This document shows, one piece after another, positions 27,640-38,477 of a stretch of 64,000 nt of DNA (position 1 is the first letter of the stretch; every line of letters begins with the position of its first letter). A program made the position numbers and the translations under genes. Origin of the DNA: Sphingopyxis soli (lineage in GTDB: Bacteria > Pseudomonadota > Alphaproteobacteria > Sphingomonadales > Sphingomonadaceae). The stretch covers positions 46,052 to 110,051 of the forward strand of contig NZ_JAFMTR010000033.1 of NCBI RefSeq assembly GCF_018682675.1, read 5' to 3'. Below the pieces are notes generated by a model. That model was given only the letters and a program-made list of their open reading frames with translations, was not told where the DNA came from and ran no database searches.

Positions 27640-27731
27640 CGGGAGTCGGGCGGACGCAGTCTTCGCCAACCCGGTCAGGTCCGGAAGGAAGCAGCCGCAA
27701 CGAATTCGCTGCGGGTCGTTCCGGCTCCCAC
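27640..27731 (+). ncRNA. ffs: Signal recognition particle RNA, small bacterial type
   Basis: Contains the invariant SRP core GGTCAGGTCCGGAAGGAAGC (27673-27692) followed by AGCC. Closing stem GGGAGTCGG (27641-) pairs with CCGGCTCCC (27721-27729). The place directly upstream of dnaX is the usual alphaproteobacterial one. Ends are estimated from the stem. Confidence 0.92.
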
Positions 27732-27750
27732 CCTCGGACATTTTTAACCT

Positions 27751-27855
27751 CGTCACCCTGAACCTGTTTCAGGGGTCATGGCCCCTTGCTCTCGTTCGAC
27801 GCTGCGTCCGCGGGCAACGGCGCGCCATGGATGCCGAAACAAGTCCAGCATGACG
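27751..27855. repeat. Inverted pair of family C repeats (CGTCACCCTGAA type)
   Basis: Left CGTCACCCTGAACCTGTTTC, right ending AAGTCCAGCATGACG. A related pair is at 53737-53837. It occupies the space between ffs and dnaX. Confidence 0.8.
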
Positions 27856-27920
27856 AGGGGCGGGAGGCACGGTCCGCATTCCCCTTCGACAAGCGTGCCG
27901 CCGCCCCTTAAGACGGGGCT

Positions 27921-29624
27921 ATGGACGATTCCGCCGACGACGAACCGACGATGCCGGGCATGGATTTGCCGGAGACGCCCGCGCCCGCGGCATCGAGCGG
28001 CCCATACCGCGTCCTCGCCCGCAAATATCGCCCGCAAACCTTCGCCGAACTGATCGGGCAGGATGCGATGGTCAAGACGCTGGGCAACGCGATTGCCCGC
28101 GACCGGCTGGCGCATGCCTTTCTGATGACCGGGGTGCGCGGGGTCGGCAAGACCTCGACCGCGCGCCTCATCGCCAAGGCCTTGAACTGCATCGGCCCCG
28201 ACGGGCAGGGCGGGCCGACGATCGATCCGTGCGGTGTCTGCGAACCATGCCGCGCGATCACCGAGGGGCGTCATATCGACGTGATCGAGATGGACGCCGC
28301 GTCGAACACCGGGGTCGACGACGTCCGCGAGATCATCGAGGCGGTGCGCTATGCCGCGGTGTCGGCGCGCTACAAGATCTACATCATCGACGAAGTGCAT
28401 ATGTTGTCGCGTAACGCCTTCAATGCGCTCCTCAAAACGCTCGAAGAGCCGCCGCCGCACGTCAAGTTCCTGTTCGCGACGACCGAAGTGAACAAGGTGC
28501 CGGTGACGGTGCTCTCGCGCTGCCAGCGCTTCGACCTGCGCCGTATCACCCCCGACATGCTGTTCGCGCATTTCAGCGCGATCCTGCAGAAGGAAGGCGT
28601 CGAGGCCGAAGCGCCGGCGATCTGGCTGATCGCCAATGCCGCCGAAGGGTCGGTGCGCGACGGCCTGTCGATCCTCGACCAGGCGATCGCCCACGCCGAT
28701 CTCGATGGAGGCGGCAGGATCGGCGCCGATCAGGTGCGGACGATGCTCGGCCTCTCCGATCGCACCGCGATCGCGCAATTGATGGCGGCGATCCTCGAGG
28801 GCGACAGCGGCGGCGCGATCGACCTTGCCCGCGCCCAATATGCGCTGGGGATCGAGCCCGTCGCGATGGTGCGCGGGCTGATGGACCTGACGCACGCGGT
28901 GACGCTCGCCAAAGTGTCGCGCCACGACGATCCCGCGCTCGCCGCGAGCGACCGCGAACGCATCGGCGACTGGGCGAAAAAGCTGGGTTTCGCGCCGCTC
29001 AACCGCCTCTGGCAGCTGTTGCTCAAGGGGCATGACGAGGTGCTGCGCGCGACCAACCCGCTCGAACATCTCGAAATGCTGCTGCTGCGCGTCATCTACG
29101 CCGCCTCGCTTCCCGATCCGGGCGAGCTTGCGAAGCTGCTCGAATCGGGCGGCGTGCCGGCGATGCCGCTCGGTGCGCCGCCCGCACCGACCGGGCGCGA
29201 GAGCGCGGCTGCGGCCGGACCGGTGCCGGAAAGCGCCGAAACTCCCGCCTCGGCGCTCACCATCGCGCAAATCCACCAGCTGCTGGAAAGCACCGGTCAT
29301 CATCAGCTTGCGCGCCAGGTTTATGACGATCTCAAACTTGTCGAGCTCGAACCCGGCCTGCTCGTCTATGCCCCCGTTCCGGCGCTCGACGGCGATTTCG
29401 CGCGCCGGCTGGGCGAGGCGCTGCTTGCCCAGACCGGCAGCCGCTGGCAGGTCCGGTCGGGCGAGGGCGAGGGGCGCCCGAGCCTCGGCCAGATGCGCGC
29501 CGCGAAACTGGCCGACAATGAGTCCCGTATTCGCGAACTGCCGGTCGTGAAGGCCGCGCTCGCGGCTTTCCCCGACGCAAGGCTTGTCGAAGACGACGCC
29601 AACCATCAAAGGCTGAACCCATGA
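27921..29624 (+). CDS. dnaX: DNA polymerase III subunits gamma/tau
   Basis: Clamp-loader ATPase. 567 aa. Walker A GVRGVGKTSTARLIAK, zinc-site cysteines around DPCGVCEPCRAI, Walker B IYIIDEVHML, sensor 1 FLFATTEVNKVP, SRC arginine finger VTVLSRCQRFDLRR. The C-terminal ~170 residues are the shorter alphaproteobacterial tau part. I do not see an obvious A-run slippery site for a gamma product. Stop overlaps the ybaB start as ATGA (29621-29624). Confidence 0.96.
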   Translation: MDDSADDEPTMPGMDLPETPAPAASSGPYRVLARKYRPQTFAELIGQDAMVKTLGNAIARDRLAHAFLMTGVRGVGKTSTARLIAKALNCIGPDGQGGPTIDPCGVCEPCRAITEGRHIDVIEMDAASNTGVDDVREIIEAVRYAAVSARYKIYIIDEVHMLSRNAFNALLKTLEEPPPHVKFLFATTEVNKVPVTVLSRCQRFDLRRITPDMLFAHFSAILQKEGVEAEAPAIWLIANAAEGSVRDGLSILDQAIAHADLDGGGRIGADQVRTMLGLSDRTAIAQLMAAILEGDSGGAIDLARAQYALGIEPVAMVRGLMDLTHAVTLAKVSRHDDPALAASDRERIGDWAKKLGFAPLNRLWQLLLKGHDEVLRATNPLEHLEMLLLRVIYAASLPDPGELAKLLESGGVPAMPLGAPPAPTGRESAAAAGPVPESAETPASALTIAQIHQLLESTGHHQLARQVYDDLKLVELEPGLLVYAPVPALDGDFARRLGEALLAQTGSRWQVRSGEGEGRPSLGQMRAAKLADNESRIRELPVVKAALAAFPDARLVEDDANHQRLNP

Positions 29625-29956
29625 AATCGATCGAAGAAATGATGAAGGCGGCACAGGAAGCCGCCGCCACCGTACAGGCGCAGATGCGGGAGGCGCAAGC
29701 GAAGCTCGACACCGTCGAGGTCGAAGGCGTGTCGGGCGGCGGGCTCGTCAGGATTCGTGCCAGCGCCAAGGGCCGGATCAAGGCGATCCATATCGACGAC
29801 AGCCTGATCGTCCCATCCGACAAGCAGATGCTCGAGGATTTGCTCGCCGCTGCGTTCAACGATGCGCGCGAAAAGGCCGATGCGGCGAGCAACGAGGAAA
29901 TGGGCAAGATGACGAGCGGCCTGCCGCTGCCGCCGGGGTTCAAGCTGCCTTTCTGA
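29621..29956 (+). CDS. YbaB/EbfC nucleoid-associated protein
   Basis: Small dimeric DNA-binding protein. 111 aa. N-terminal coiled helix EEMMKAAQEAAATVQAQMR, then the conserved strand segment VEGVSGGGLVRIRASAKGRI and the C-terminal helix with FNDAREKADAASNEEM, ending LPPGFKLPF, the family signature. Coupled to dnaX; recR, usually next, is not present here and lon follows instead. Confidence 0.95.
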   Translation: MKSIEEMMKAAQEAAATVQAQMREAQAKLDTVEVEGVSGGGLVRIRASAKGRIKAIHIDDSLIVPSDKQMLEDLLAAAFNDAREKADAASNEEMGKMTSGLPLPPGFKLPF

Positions 29957-30089
29957 CGGTCTTGTCCCCCGCTTCCGCTGCCCGTTCAGGCCTGCGTCAT
30001 TGAATGCGCGGCAAGTTACGCCATATTAGCGATGAACCGCCTATAAGAAGGACGGCGCGCCGGGTCGCGGCGCGCGTCCAGGAGCCCCG

Positions 30090-32486
<2,397 letters not shown>

Positions 32487-32492
32487 CCCCGA

Positions 32493-32522
32493 AGGGCCGG
32501 TTCGCGCAACCGGCCCTTTTTG
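32493..32522 (+). terminator. Rho-independent terminator after lon
   Basis: AGGGCCGGTT / AACCGGCCCT stem with CGCGC loop followed by TTTTT. It begins 7 bp after the lon stop. Confidence 0.92.
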
Positions 32523-32577
32523 GACCCAAATTCGTCGCATAATCGGCTTTTTGGGGCGTTTTTCGCCGTTTTTTGCT

Positions 32578-32606
32578 TTGACAAGGCGGGGGGAAACATC
32601 GTTAGT
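32578..32606 (+). promoter_or_regulatory. Candidate hup promoter
   Basis: TTGACA at 32578-32583, 17-bp spacer, then GTTAGT as a weak -10. A perfect -35 with correct spacing, 63 bp before hup. Confidence 0.5.
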
Positions 32607-32668
32607 GGCGCGCCATGGCTTCGGGCCATGAATCGATTATCCAACCATAATGCAGGGGTTCCTTAGGC

Positions 32669-32941
32669 ATGAACAAACAAGACCTGATCGCCGCCGTCGC
32701 TGACTCGAGCGGCCTGACCAAGGGCGACGCGAGCAAGGCGGTCGAAGCCGTGTTCGATTCGATCACCGGCGCGCTGAAGAAGGGCGGCGAAGTTCGTCTC
32801 GTCGGCTTCGGCACGTTCGCGGTCAGCAAGCGCAAGGCCTCGACCGGTCGCAACCCGCGCACCGGCGAAACGATGACCATCGCGGCGTCGAACCAGCCGA
32901 AGTTCAAGGCCGGCAAGGCCCTCAAGGACGCCGTCAACTAA
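32669..32941 (+). CDS. hup: HU-type DNA-binding protein
   Basis: 90-aa histone-like protein that bends and compacts DNA as a dimer. MNKQDLIAAVADSSGLTKGD helical base, GEVRLVGFGTFAVSKRKAST, and the DNA-inserting arm GRNPRTGETMTIAASNQPKF. Start 32669 after an AGGGG-like site. Separate from lon by a terminator and its own promoter, so probably expressed independently at high level. Confidence 0.97.
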   Translation: MNKQDLIAAVADSSGLTKGDASKAVEAVFDSITGALKKGGEVRLVGFGTFAVSKRKASTGRNPRTGETMTIAASNQPKFKAGKALKDAVN

Positions 32942-32971
32942 GTTGGCTGGACCCTTTTGGTGAAAACATCT

Positions 32972-32998
32972 CGGGCCGTGGCGCAAGCTGCGGCCCGA
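32972..32998 (+). terminator. Probable terminator after hup
   Basis: CGGGCCG / CGGCCCG stem with a 12-nt loop followed by ATTTG. The weak U-run makes it moderate. Confidence 0.6.
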
Positions 32999-33105
32999 TT
33001 TGCATCGACGGATGAATTTTCGGCAAATGGACATTGCATTACCGGCGCGAGCGGCTATGGCCGTCCGGCTTTCGGACGCGCCGGTCGATCGGCCGGCCTC
33101 GGAAT

Positions 33106-33180
33106 GGGCGCGTAGCTCAGCGGTAGAGCACACCCTTCACACGGGTGGGGTCACAGGTTCAATCCCTGTCGCGCCCACCA
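33106..33180 (+). tRNA. tRNA-Val (CAC)
   Basis: 75 nt. Acceptor GGGCGCG pairs with CGCGCCC, discriminator A, CCA encoded. Anticodon stem CACCC/GGGTG with loop TTCACAC gives CAC (codon GUG). D-loop GCTCAGCGGTAGAGC and T-arm GGTTCAATCC are regular. Confidence 0.95.
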
Positions 33181-33271
33181 TTCCCCGAAGCGCTTCGCTG
33201 CGCGGCGGCAAAGGCCGAATATCGCCTGTCGACCCCATTCATCGCCTATTCAATGCGTTCGCACTAGGACC

Positions 33272-33586
33272 ATGGGCATGTTCCGTATTTTGACCATAAC
33301 CCTTGCATCCGCCTCGCTGCTTGCCGCGGGCACGCCCGCGTTCGCCCGCGGCGACCGTGACCAGGACAATCTGCGCGAAGCCGCGGCGCAGGGGCAGGTG
33401 ATTCCGCTCAACCGGCTGATCGCCGACGTCAAATCGCGCCCGCCCTACAGCGGCATGACCTATCTCGGCGGGCCGCAGTTCGATGCCGACCGGATGCTCT
33501 ATGCGTTGAAATTCATGGACGGCGCGCAGGTCGTTGTCGTCTATGTCGATGCGCGGACCGGTCGGATCGTCGGACGCAAACCCTGA
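33272..33586 (+). CDS. PepSY-like small periplasmic protein
   Basis: 104 aa with signal peptide (FRILTITLASASLLAAGTPAFA). The mature part, LREAAAQGQVIPLNRLIADV then YALKFMDGAQVVVVYVDARTGRIVG, has the helix-strand order and terminal DARTGRIVG of PepSY-type domains. Start 33272 or ATG 33278. It lies just upstream of a response regulator and histidine kinase; PepSY proteins next to OmpR-type systems are common and may modulate the sensor (inference). Confidence 0.75.
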   Translation: MGMFRILTITLASASLLAAGTPAFARGDRDQDNLREAAAQGQVIPLNRLIADVKSRPPYSGMTYLGGPQFDADRMLYALKFMDGAQVVVVYVDARTGRIVGRKP

Positions 33587-33691
33587 CATTTTTCGAGCGC
33601 AACGACATTTTGCGATGATCGTTGGGACTTGGTACAGAGTTGCACCATCGCGGCGCGGGACGCACCGGCCGCGCAAAGGAAAGGCGCCTGA

Positions 33692-34354
33692 ATGCGGATT
33701 TTGATTGTCGAGGACGAACCCACGCTGGGTCCGCAGCTCAAGGCGACGCTCGAAGGCGCCGGCTATGCCGTCGACCTCGCCACCGACGGCGAGGACGGCC
33801 ATTTCCTGGGCTCGACCGAAAATTACGACGCCGCGATCCTCGACCTCGGACTGCCCGAAATCGACGGGCTGACGGTGCTCGACCGCTGGCGGAAGGAAAA
33901 GCGCAACTTCCCGGTGCTGGTTCTGACCGCGCGCGACAGCTGGTCGGACAAGGTTGCGGGGCTCGACGCGGGCGCCGACGATTATCTCGCCAAGCCCTTC
34001 CAGACCGAGGAATTGATCGCCCGCCTGCGCGCGCTCATCCGCCGCGCCGCGGGGAATGCGTCGAGCGAGCTGATCGCGGGCAACGTCCGCCTCGACACGC
34101 GTTCGGGCCGCGTGACGCTCGACGGCGCGCCGGTGAAACTCACCGCGCAGGAATATAAGCTCCTGTCCTACCTGCTCCATCACAAGGGTAAGGTCGTGTC
34201 GCGCACCGAGCTGATCGAGCATATCTACGATCAGGATTTCGACCGCGATTCGAACACGATCGAGGTGTTCGTGACGCGCATCCGCAAAAAGCTCGGGGCC
34301 GACATCATCACCACCATCCGCGGTCTCGGCTACCAGCTCGACGATCCGCAGTAA
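33692..34354 (+). CDS. OmpR/PhoP family response regulator
   Basis: 220 aa. Receiver domain: acidic pair EDE at 7-9, phosphoacceptor Asp51 (AAILDLGLPEIDG), Thr79 in LVLTARDS, Lys101 in DDYLAKPF. C-terminal winged helix with VKLTAQEYKLLSYLLHHKG and SNTIEVFVTRIRKKLGADI. RBS GGAAAGG. It ends 3 bp before the histidine kinase start, so the pair forms one operon. PhoP-like subgroup by similarity of the kinase (see next gene); signal unknown. Confidence 0.92.
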   Translation: MRILIVEDEPTLGPQLKATLEGAGYAVDLATDGEDGHFLGSTENYDAAILDLGLPEIDGLTVLDRWRKEKRNFPVLVLTARDSWSDKVAGLDAGADDYLAKPFQTEELIARLRALIRRAAGNASSELIAGNVRLDTRSGRVTLDGAPVKLTAQEYKLLSYLLHHKGKVVSRTELIEHIYDQDFDRDSNTIEVFVTRIRKKLGADIITTIRGLGYQLDDPQ

Positions 34355-34357
34355 GGC

Positions 34358-35755
34358 ATGGCGGAGGCCGATGCCGCCCCTGCGATAGCGACCGAAGCCG
34401 CAAAGCCCGCCGCGTTGACGCGCCGTATCACCGGCTCGCTCGCGCGGCGCATGATCGCGATCGCGACGATCTGGATTTCGGTGCTGCTGATCGGCGGCGG
34501 CTTCGCGCTCGATCGCGTGCTGACCGGCGCGATCACGCGCAACTTCGATGCCAGCCTCGAATATGTGCTGATCGCGATGATCCGCTCGTCGGAGATCGGG
34601 CCCGATGGCGAGGTGCGGCTGATCGAACCGCTCGGCGACCAGCGCTTCCTCGAACCCTATAGCGGCCTCTACTGGCAGATCAGCGGCGGCGGGCAGGAAC
34701 CCTATCGGTCGCGCTCGCTGTGGGAACGCACGCTAACGCCGCCGCACGCGCATATCGACAACGCGCTTCACACCTACAACAGCAACCAGTTTCCCGACGA
34801 ACAGCTTCGCGTCCTCGAACGCAACGTCATCCTGCCGGGCAGCAAGGTGAGCTGGCGGTTCCAGATCGCCCAGTCGCGCGACGCGCTCGACCTGCAGATC
34901 CGCGCGGTGCGCGCGACGCTGATCCCCAGCCTCGGTCTGCTCGGGCTCGGGCTGATCGTGCTTGCGGCGCTCCAAACCTTCTACGGCTTGCTGCCGCTGC
35001 GCCAGATCCGCCGCGCGATCGCCGCGATGCGCGGCGGCGAGAACCGCCGGATCGTCGCGCCGCTCCCGCTCGAGGTGCAGCCGATGGTCGACGAATTGAA
35101 CGCGCTGCTTGCGCACAACGAGAAGCAGGCGGAGGAGGCGCGGCTCCACGCGGGCAATCTGGCGCACGCGCTCAAGACGCCGCTGACCGTGCTCGTCAAC
35201 AGCGCGACCGGGTCGGACAGCGAGCTTGCGCAAACGGTGCGGCGCGAGGCGGCGACGATGCAGCGGCAGGTCGACCATCATCTTGCCCGCGCGCGCGCCG
35301 TCGGGCGCCGCGGCGCCGCGCAGGCGCGCGCGAATGTGCGCGACAGCGTCGAAAGCGTCTCGCGTGCGGTCGGCCTGCTTTACCCCAATGTCCGGCTCGA
35401 TGCCGAGGGCGACAAGACGCTGGTCGTGCGCGTCGAACGGCAGGATCTCGACGAGCTGATCGGCAATCTGCTGGAAAATGCCGCGAAATATGGCGGCGGC
35501 AGCGTGTTCGTCACCATCCAGCGCGCCGGGGCCATGGCCGAAATCCTCGTCGAGGACGATGGGCCGGGTATCTCGCCCGCCGATCGCCAGCGCGTCATCG
35601 ACCGCGGCGTCCGGCTCGACAGCGGCAAGCCGGGAACAGGGCTGGGGCTCGCCATCGTCCGCGACGTCGCGGAAATATACGGCGGCAGCATCGCGCTCGA
35701 AGAGAGCGAGGATCTGGGCGGACTGCTGGTGCGGCTGAGATTGCCGGCTGGTTAG
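34358..35755 (+). CDS. Sensor histidine kinase, PhoQ-like
   Basis: 465 aa. Two transmembrane segments: MIAIATIWISVLLIGGGFAL and LIPSLGLLGLGLIVLAALQT, enclosing a ~130-residue periplasmic domain. HAMP-like linker, then H-box GNLAHALKTPLTVLVN (LAHALKTPL is the PhoQ-group form), N-box LIGNLLENAAKYGG, G1 VEDDGPGIS and G2 GTGLGLAIVRDVAE. It pairs with the upstream regulator. Input signal cannot be read from sequence; Mg2+/envelope stress by analogy with PhoQ is speculative. Confidence 0.9.
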   Translation: MAEADAAPAIATEAAKPAALTRRITGSLARRMIAIATIWISVLLIGGGFALDRVLTGAITRNFDASLEYVLIAMIRSSEIGPDGEVRLIEPLGDQRFLEPYSGLYWQISGGGQEPYRSRSLWERTLTPPHAHIDNALHTYNSNQFPDEQLRVLERNVILPGSKVSWRFQIAQSRDALDLQIRAVRATLIPSLGLLGLGLIVLAALQTFYGLLPLRQIRRAIAAMRGGENRRIVAPLPLEVQPMVDELNALLAHNEKQAEEARLHAGNLAHALKTPLTVLVNSATGSDSELAQTVRREAATMQRQVDHHLARARAVGRRGAAQARANVRDSVESVSRAVGLLYPNVRLDAEGDKTLVVRVERQDLDELIGNLLENAAKYGGGSVFVTIQRAGAMAEILVEDDGPGISPADRQRVIDRGVRLDSGKPGTGLGLAIVRDVAEIYGGSIALEESEDLGGLLVRLRLPAG

Positions 35756-35797
35756 GCTGCTCAGCGGTGGGGAGCCAGGGTTGAAGACGTCCGCTCA

Positions 35798-35823
35798 CTC
35801 CCCTCCCGCTTGCGGGAGGGGAG
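35798..35823. terminator. GC-rich inverted repeat, probable bidirectional terminator
   Basis: CTCCCCTCCCGC / GCGGGAGGGGAG with a tiny loop, between the convergent histidine kinase and GST genes. No U-run, so the terminator role is uncertain; the sequence also matches a repeat type seen near 63058-63073. Confidence 0.45.
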
Positions 35824-35862
35824 AAGACCGTCCGCTTCCGGTCGCCAGCGGTCACCTAACCG

Positions 35863-36552
35863 CTAAGTCGAACACACCAGCAGCCCGCGCTGCACCGCGG
35901 GTCGTGCCAGGCCGCGCTCCAGCCACGCCTGCACATGCCCGAACCGCTCGAAGCCGACGATCTCGGCGGCGTCATAGAAACCGATCAAATTGCGCACCCA
36001 GCCGAGCAGCGCGATGTCGGCGATGCTGTAATCGTCGTCCATGATCCACGTGCGCCCGTCGAGCCGCCCGTCGAGAACGCCCAGCAGGCGGGCGGATTCG
36101 GCCGCGTAGCGGTCGCGCGGACGCTTGTCCTCATAGCCGCGCCCGGCGAATTTGTGGAAGAAGCCGAGCTGGCCGAACATCGGTCCCGCGCCGCCCATCT
36201 GCCACATCAGCCACTGGATCGCCTCATAGCGCCGACCCGGATCGGCGGGCAGGAAGCGGCCGGTCTTGTCGGCGAGATAGAGGAGGATCGCCCCCGATTC
36301 GAACAGCGCCAGCGGCGTCCCGCCCGGCCCGTCGGGGTCGTAGATCGCCGGAATCTTGCCGTTCGGATTGAGCGCGAGGAACGCCGGGTCGTGGCTTTCG
36401 TTCGCCATGATGTCGATGCGGTGCGCTTCATAGGGCAGGCCGCATTCCTCGAGCATGATGCTGACCTTCACCCCGTTCGGCGTCGGCGCCCCGAACAGTT
36501 GCAAGCGGTCGGGATGCTCGGCGGGCCATCTGGCGAAAATCGGATGCGTCAC
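35863..36552 (-). CDS. Glutathione S-transferase family protein
   Basis: 229 aa. Thioredoxin-fold N-domain starting LQLFGAPTPNGVKVSIMLEE, the glutathione-contact cis-proline segment NGKIPAIYDPDG and LFESGAILLYLADKTG; C-terminal helical domain with SIADIALLGWVRN. It resembles the YfcG/YghU/Ure2p branch, which has disulfide-reductase activity. GTG start at 36552 overlaps the TGA of the chorismate mutase (GTGA), indicating coupling. Confidence 0.85.
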   Translation of the reverse strand: MTHPIFARWPAEHPDRLQLFGAPTPNGVKVSIMLEECGLPYEAHRIDIMANESHDPAFLALNPNGKIPAIYDPDGPGGTPLALFESGAILLYLADKTGRFLPADPGRRYEAIQWLMWQMGGAGPMFGQLGFFHKFAGRGYEDKRPRDRYAAESARLLGVLDGRLDGRTWIMDDDYSIADIALLGWVRNLIGFYDAAEIVGFERFGHVQAWLERGLARPAVQRGLLVCST

Positions 36553-36833
36553 GCCTCGGTCTCCCGCTTCGCCTGCTGATGGTGGCGGATCACTTCGTCG
36601 ATGATGAAGCGCAGGAATTTCTCGGTGAAATCGGGGTCGAGGTCGGCGTCGCGCGCCAGCTCGCGCAGCCGGCCGATCTGGCGCTCCTCGCGGCCCGGAT
36701 CGGCGGGGGGCAGGCCCTCGCGCGCCTTCAGCTCGCCGACCGCCTTCGTCACCTTGAACCGCTCGGCGAGCATATAGACGAGCGCCGCATCGATATTGTC
36801 GATGCTCTGGCGGTAACGGCTGAGTTGGTCCAT
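36549..36833 (-). CDS. Chorismate mutase, AroQ class
   Basis: Converts chorismate to prephenate for Phe and Tyr synthesis. 94 aa, all helical. MDQLSRYRQSIDNIDAALVY contains the first-helix Arg; LAERFKVTKAVGELKARE carries Arg and Lys; FIIDEVIRHHQQAK is the last helix. Monofunctional, not fused to PheA. Start 36833, divergent from the polyprenyl synthase gene with about 100 bp between starts. Confidence 0.85.
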   Translation of the reverse strand: MDQLSRYRQSIDNIDAALVYMLAERFKVTKAVGELKAREGLPPADPGREERQIGRLRELARDADLDPDFTEKFLRFIIDEVIRHHQQAKRETEA

Positions 36834-36937
36834 GCGCGGCTCCTTTGGTGTCCCGAACGCTTGGCACCGCGCGGGCCTGCAAGGCAAGCCGAAAGTCGTT
36901 GCAAATTTATGCCCCTCCGGCCAAGGCGGCGCTTGTC

Positions 36938-37951
36938 ATGACTGCGGAAATCCACCTCCTCCACGGCGACCGGCCGCCCTCGCTCGACCCGATGATGGCG
37001 CTCGTCGCCGCCGATATGAACGAGGTGAATTCGGTCATTCTCGACCGGATGCAGTCCGAAGTGCCGCTGATCCCCGAGCTGGCGGGGCATCTGATCGCGG
37101 GCGGCGGCAAGCGGATGCGCCCGATGTTGACGCTCGCGTGCGGCAAGCTGCTCGACTATCCGGGGCGCCGCCATTGCAAGCTCGCCGCCGCGGTCGAATT
37201 CATCCACACCGCGACCTTGCTCCACGACGATGTCGTCGACAAATCGGACCTGCGTCGCGGCCGCAAGACCGCGAACACCATCTGGGGCAACAGCGCCTCG
37301 GTGCTGGTCGGCGACTTCCTGTTCAGCCGCGCGTTCGAGGTGATGGTCGAGGACGGGTCGCTGAAGGTGCTGAAGATCCTCAGCCGCGCCTCGGCGGTGA
37401 TCGCGGAGGGCGAAGTCAACCAGCTCTCGGCGCAGCGCCGGATCGAGACGAGCGAAGACCAGTATCTCGCGATCATCAACGCCAAGACCGCCGAACTGTT
37501 CGCCGCCGCGTGCAAGATCGCGGCGGTCGTCGCCGAACGCGACGACGCGACCGAAGCGGCGCTCGACACCTATGGCCGCAATCTCGGCATCGCGTTCCAG
37601 CTCGTCGACGATGCGATCGACTATGTCTCCGACGCGGAGACGATGGGGAAGGGCGTCGGCGACGATTTCCGCGACGGCAAGGTCACCTTGCCGGTCATCC
37701 TCGCCTATGCGCGCGGCAGCGCCGAGGAACGCGAATTCTGGAAGCAGGCGATCGTCGGACACAAGACGTCGGACGAGGATCTCGCCTACGCCAAGTCGCT
37801 GCTGCTGAAGCATGACACGATCGCCGACACGCTCGCGCGCGCGCGCCACTATGGTCAGCGCGCGGTCGACGCGATCGGCGGCTTCCGCGCGAGCCAGGCG
37901 AAATCGGCGCTGACCGAAGCGGTCGCCTTCGCGGTCGCGCGCGCTTATTAG
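36938..37951 (+). CDS. ispB: Polyprenyl (octa/decaprenyl) diphosphate synthase
   Basis: Makes the isoprenoid tail of ubiquinone by chain elongation from FPP/IPP. 337 aa. Substrate-binding Asp motifs LLHDDVVDKSDLRRGR (first DDxxD) and FQLVDDAIDYVSD (second). GGGKRMRPMLTLACGKLL is the IPP-binding basic region. The aromatic ubiquinone head-chain length cannot be determined by eye; Q10 is usual in sphingomonads. Start MTAEIHLLHGDRP at 36938 is preferred because the upstream frame reads into the mutase promoter. Confidence 0.9.
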   Translation: MTAEIHLLHGDRPPSLDPMMALVAADMNEVNSVILDRMQSEVPLIPELAGHLIAGGGKRMRPMLTLACGKLLDYPGRRHCKLAAAVEFIHTATLLHDDVVDKSDLRRGRKTANTIWGNSASVLVGDFLFSRAFEVMVEDGSLKVLKILSRASAVIAEGEVNQLSAQRRIETSEDQYLAIINAKTAELFAAACKIAAVVAERDDATEAALDTYGRNLGIAFQLVDDAIDYVSDAETMGKGVGDDFRDGKVTLPVILAYARGSAEEREFWKQAIVGHKTSDEDLAYAKSLLLKHDTIADTLARARHYGQRAVDAIGGFRASQAKSALTEAVAFAVARAY

Positions 37952-37979
37952 TGGCTTTTGACCACCATCCTTTCTTGGT

Positions 37980-38065
37980 GTTGCCCCGCGAAGGCGGGGG
38001 GCCATCTCCGGTCGGCGCCAGATAGCACCGGCAGATGATGGATCCCCGCCTTCGCTGGGAAACAC
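37980..38065. repeat. Inverted repeat pair (CCCCGCGAAGGCGGGG type)
   Basis: CCCCGCGAAGGCGGGG on the left and CCCCGCCTTCGCTGGG on the right, with GCCATC / GATGG inner arms. It fills the gap between ispB and the DUF1801 gene. Unlike families A-C its outer ends lack CGTCA. Confidence 0.75.
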
Positions 38066-38090
38066 GATCTTTTTAGGCCAGGTATGAAAT

Positions 38091-38477
38091 ATGCCGACGA
38101 TGGGTCCAGCCGCCGAAACGCCCGATGCCTATATCGCCGCCCTCTCGGGCTGGCAGCTCGAACGATGCGCCATGATGCGCGCCGCGATCATGGGCGCCGC
38201 CCCGTTCGAAGAGACAATCAAATGGACCAACCTTGTCTTCATGGCGAACGGTCCGTGCATCCTGATCCGCGCCGAACAGCATCGCGTGCTGCTCGGCTTC
38301 TGGCGCGGCAAAAGGCTGCGCGAGGTCGATCCGCGGATCAAGGCGAGCGGCAAATATGAACTCGGCAACCTGGTGATGACCGAGGCGACCGAGGTGACGG
38401 CCGAACAGGTCGCGGCGCTCGCGGCCGAAGCGTTCCGACTCAACGCCGAACTGGGCAATCCCGCAGCCCGCACATGA
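38091..38477 (+). CDS. DUF1801 domain protein
   Basis: 128 aa. Compact alpha/beta protein of the YdhG/DUF1801 family: AAIMGAAPFEETIKWTNLVF, CILIRAEQHRVLLGFWRGKR and a helical end (VTAEQVAALAAEAFRLNAEL). Function unknown in general; the beta-sheet resembles iron-binding frataxin-like folds. Its TGA overlaps the hrpB ATG (ATGA, 38474-38477), so the two are co-translated. Confidence 0.8.
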   Translation: MPTMGPAAETPDAYIAALSGWQLERCAMMRAAIMGAAPFEETIKWTNLVFMANGPCILIRAEQHRVLLGFWRGKRLREVDPRIKASGKYELGNLVMTEATEVTAEQVAALAAEAFRLNAELGNPAART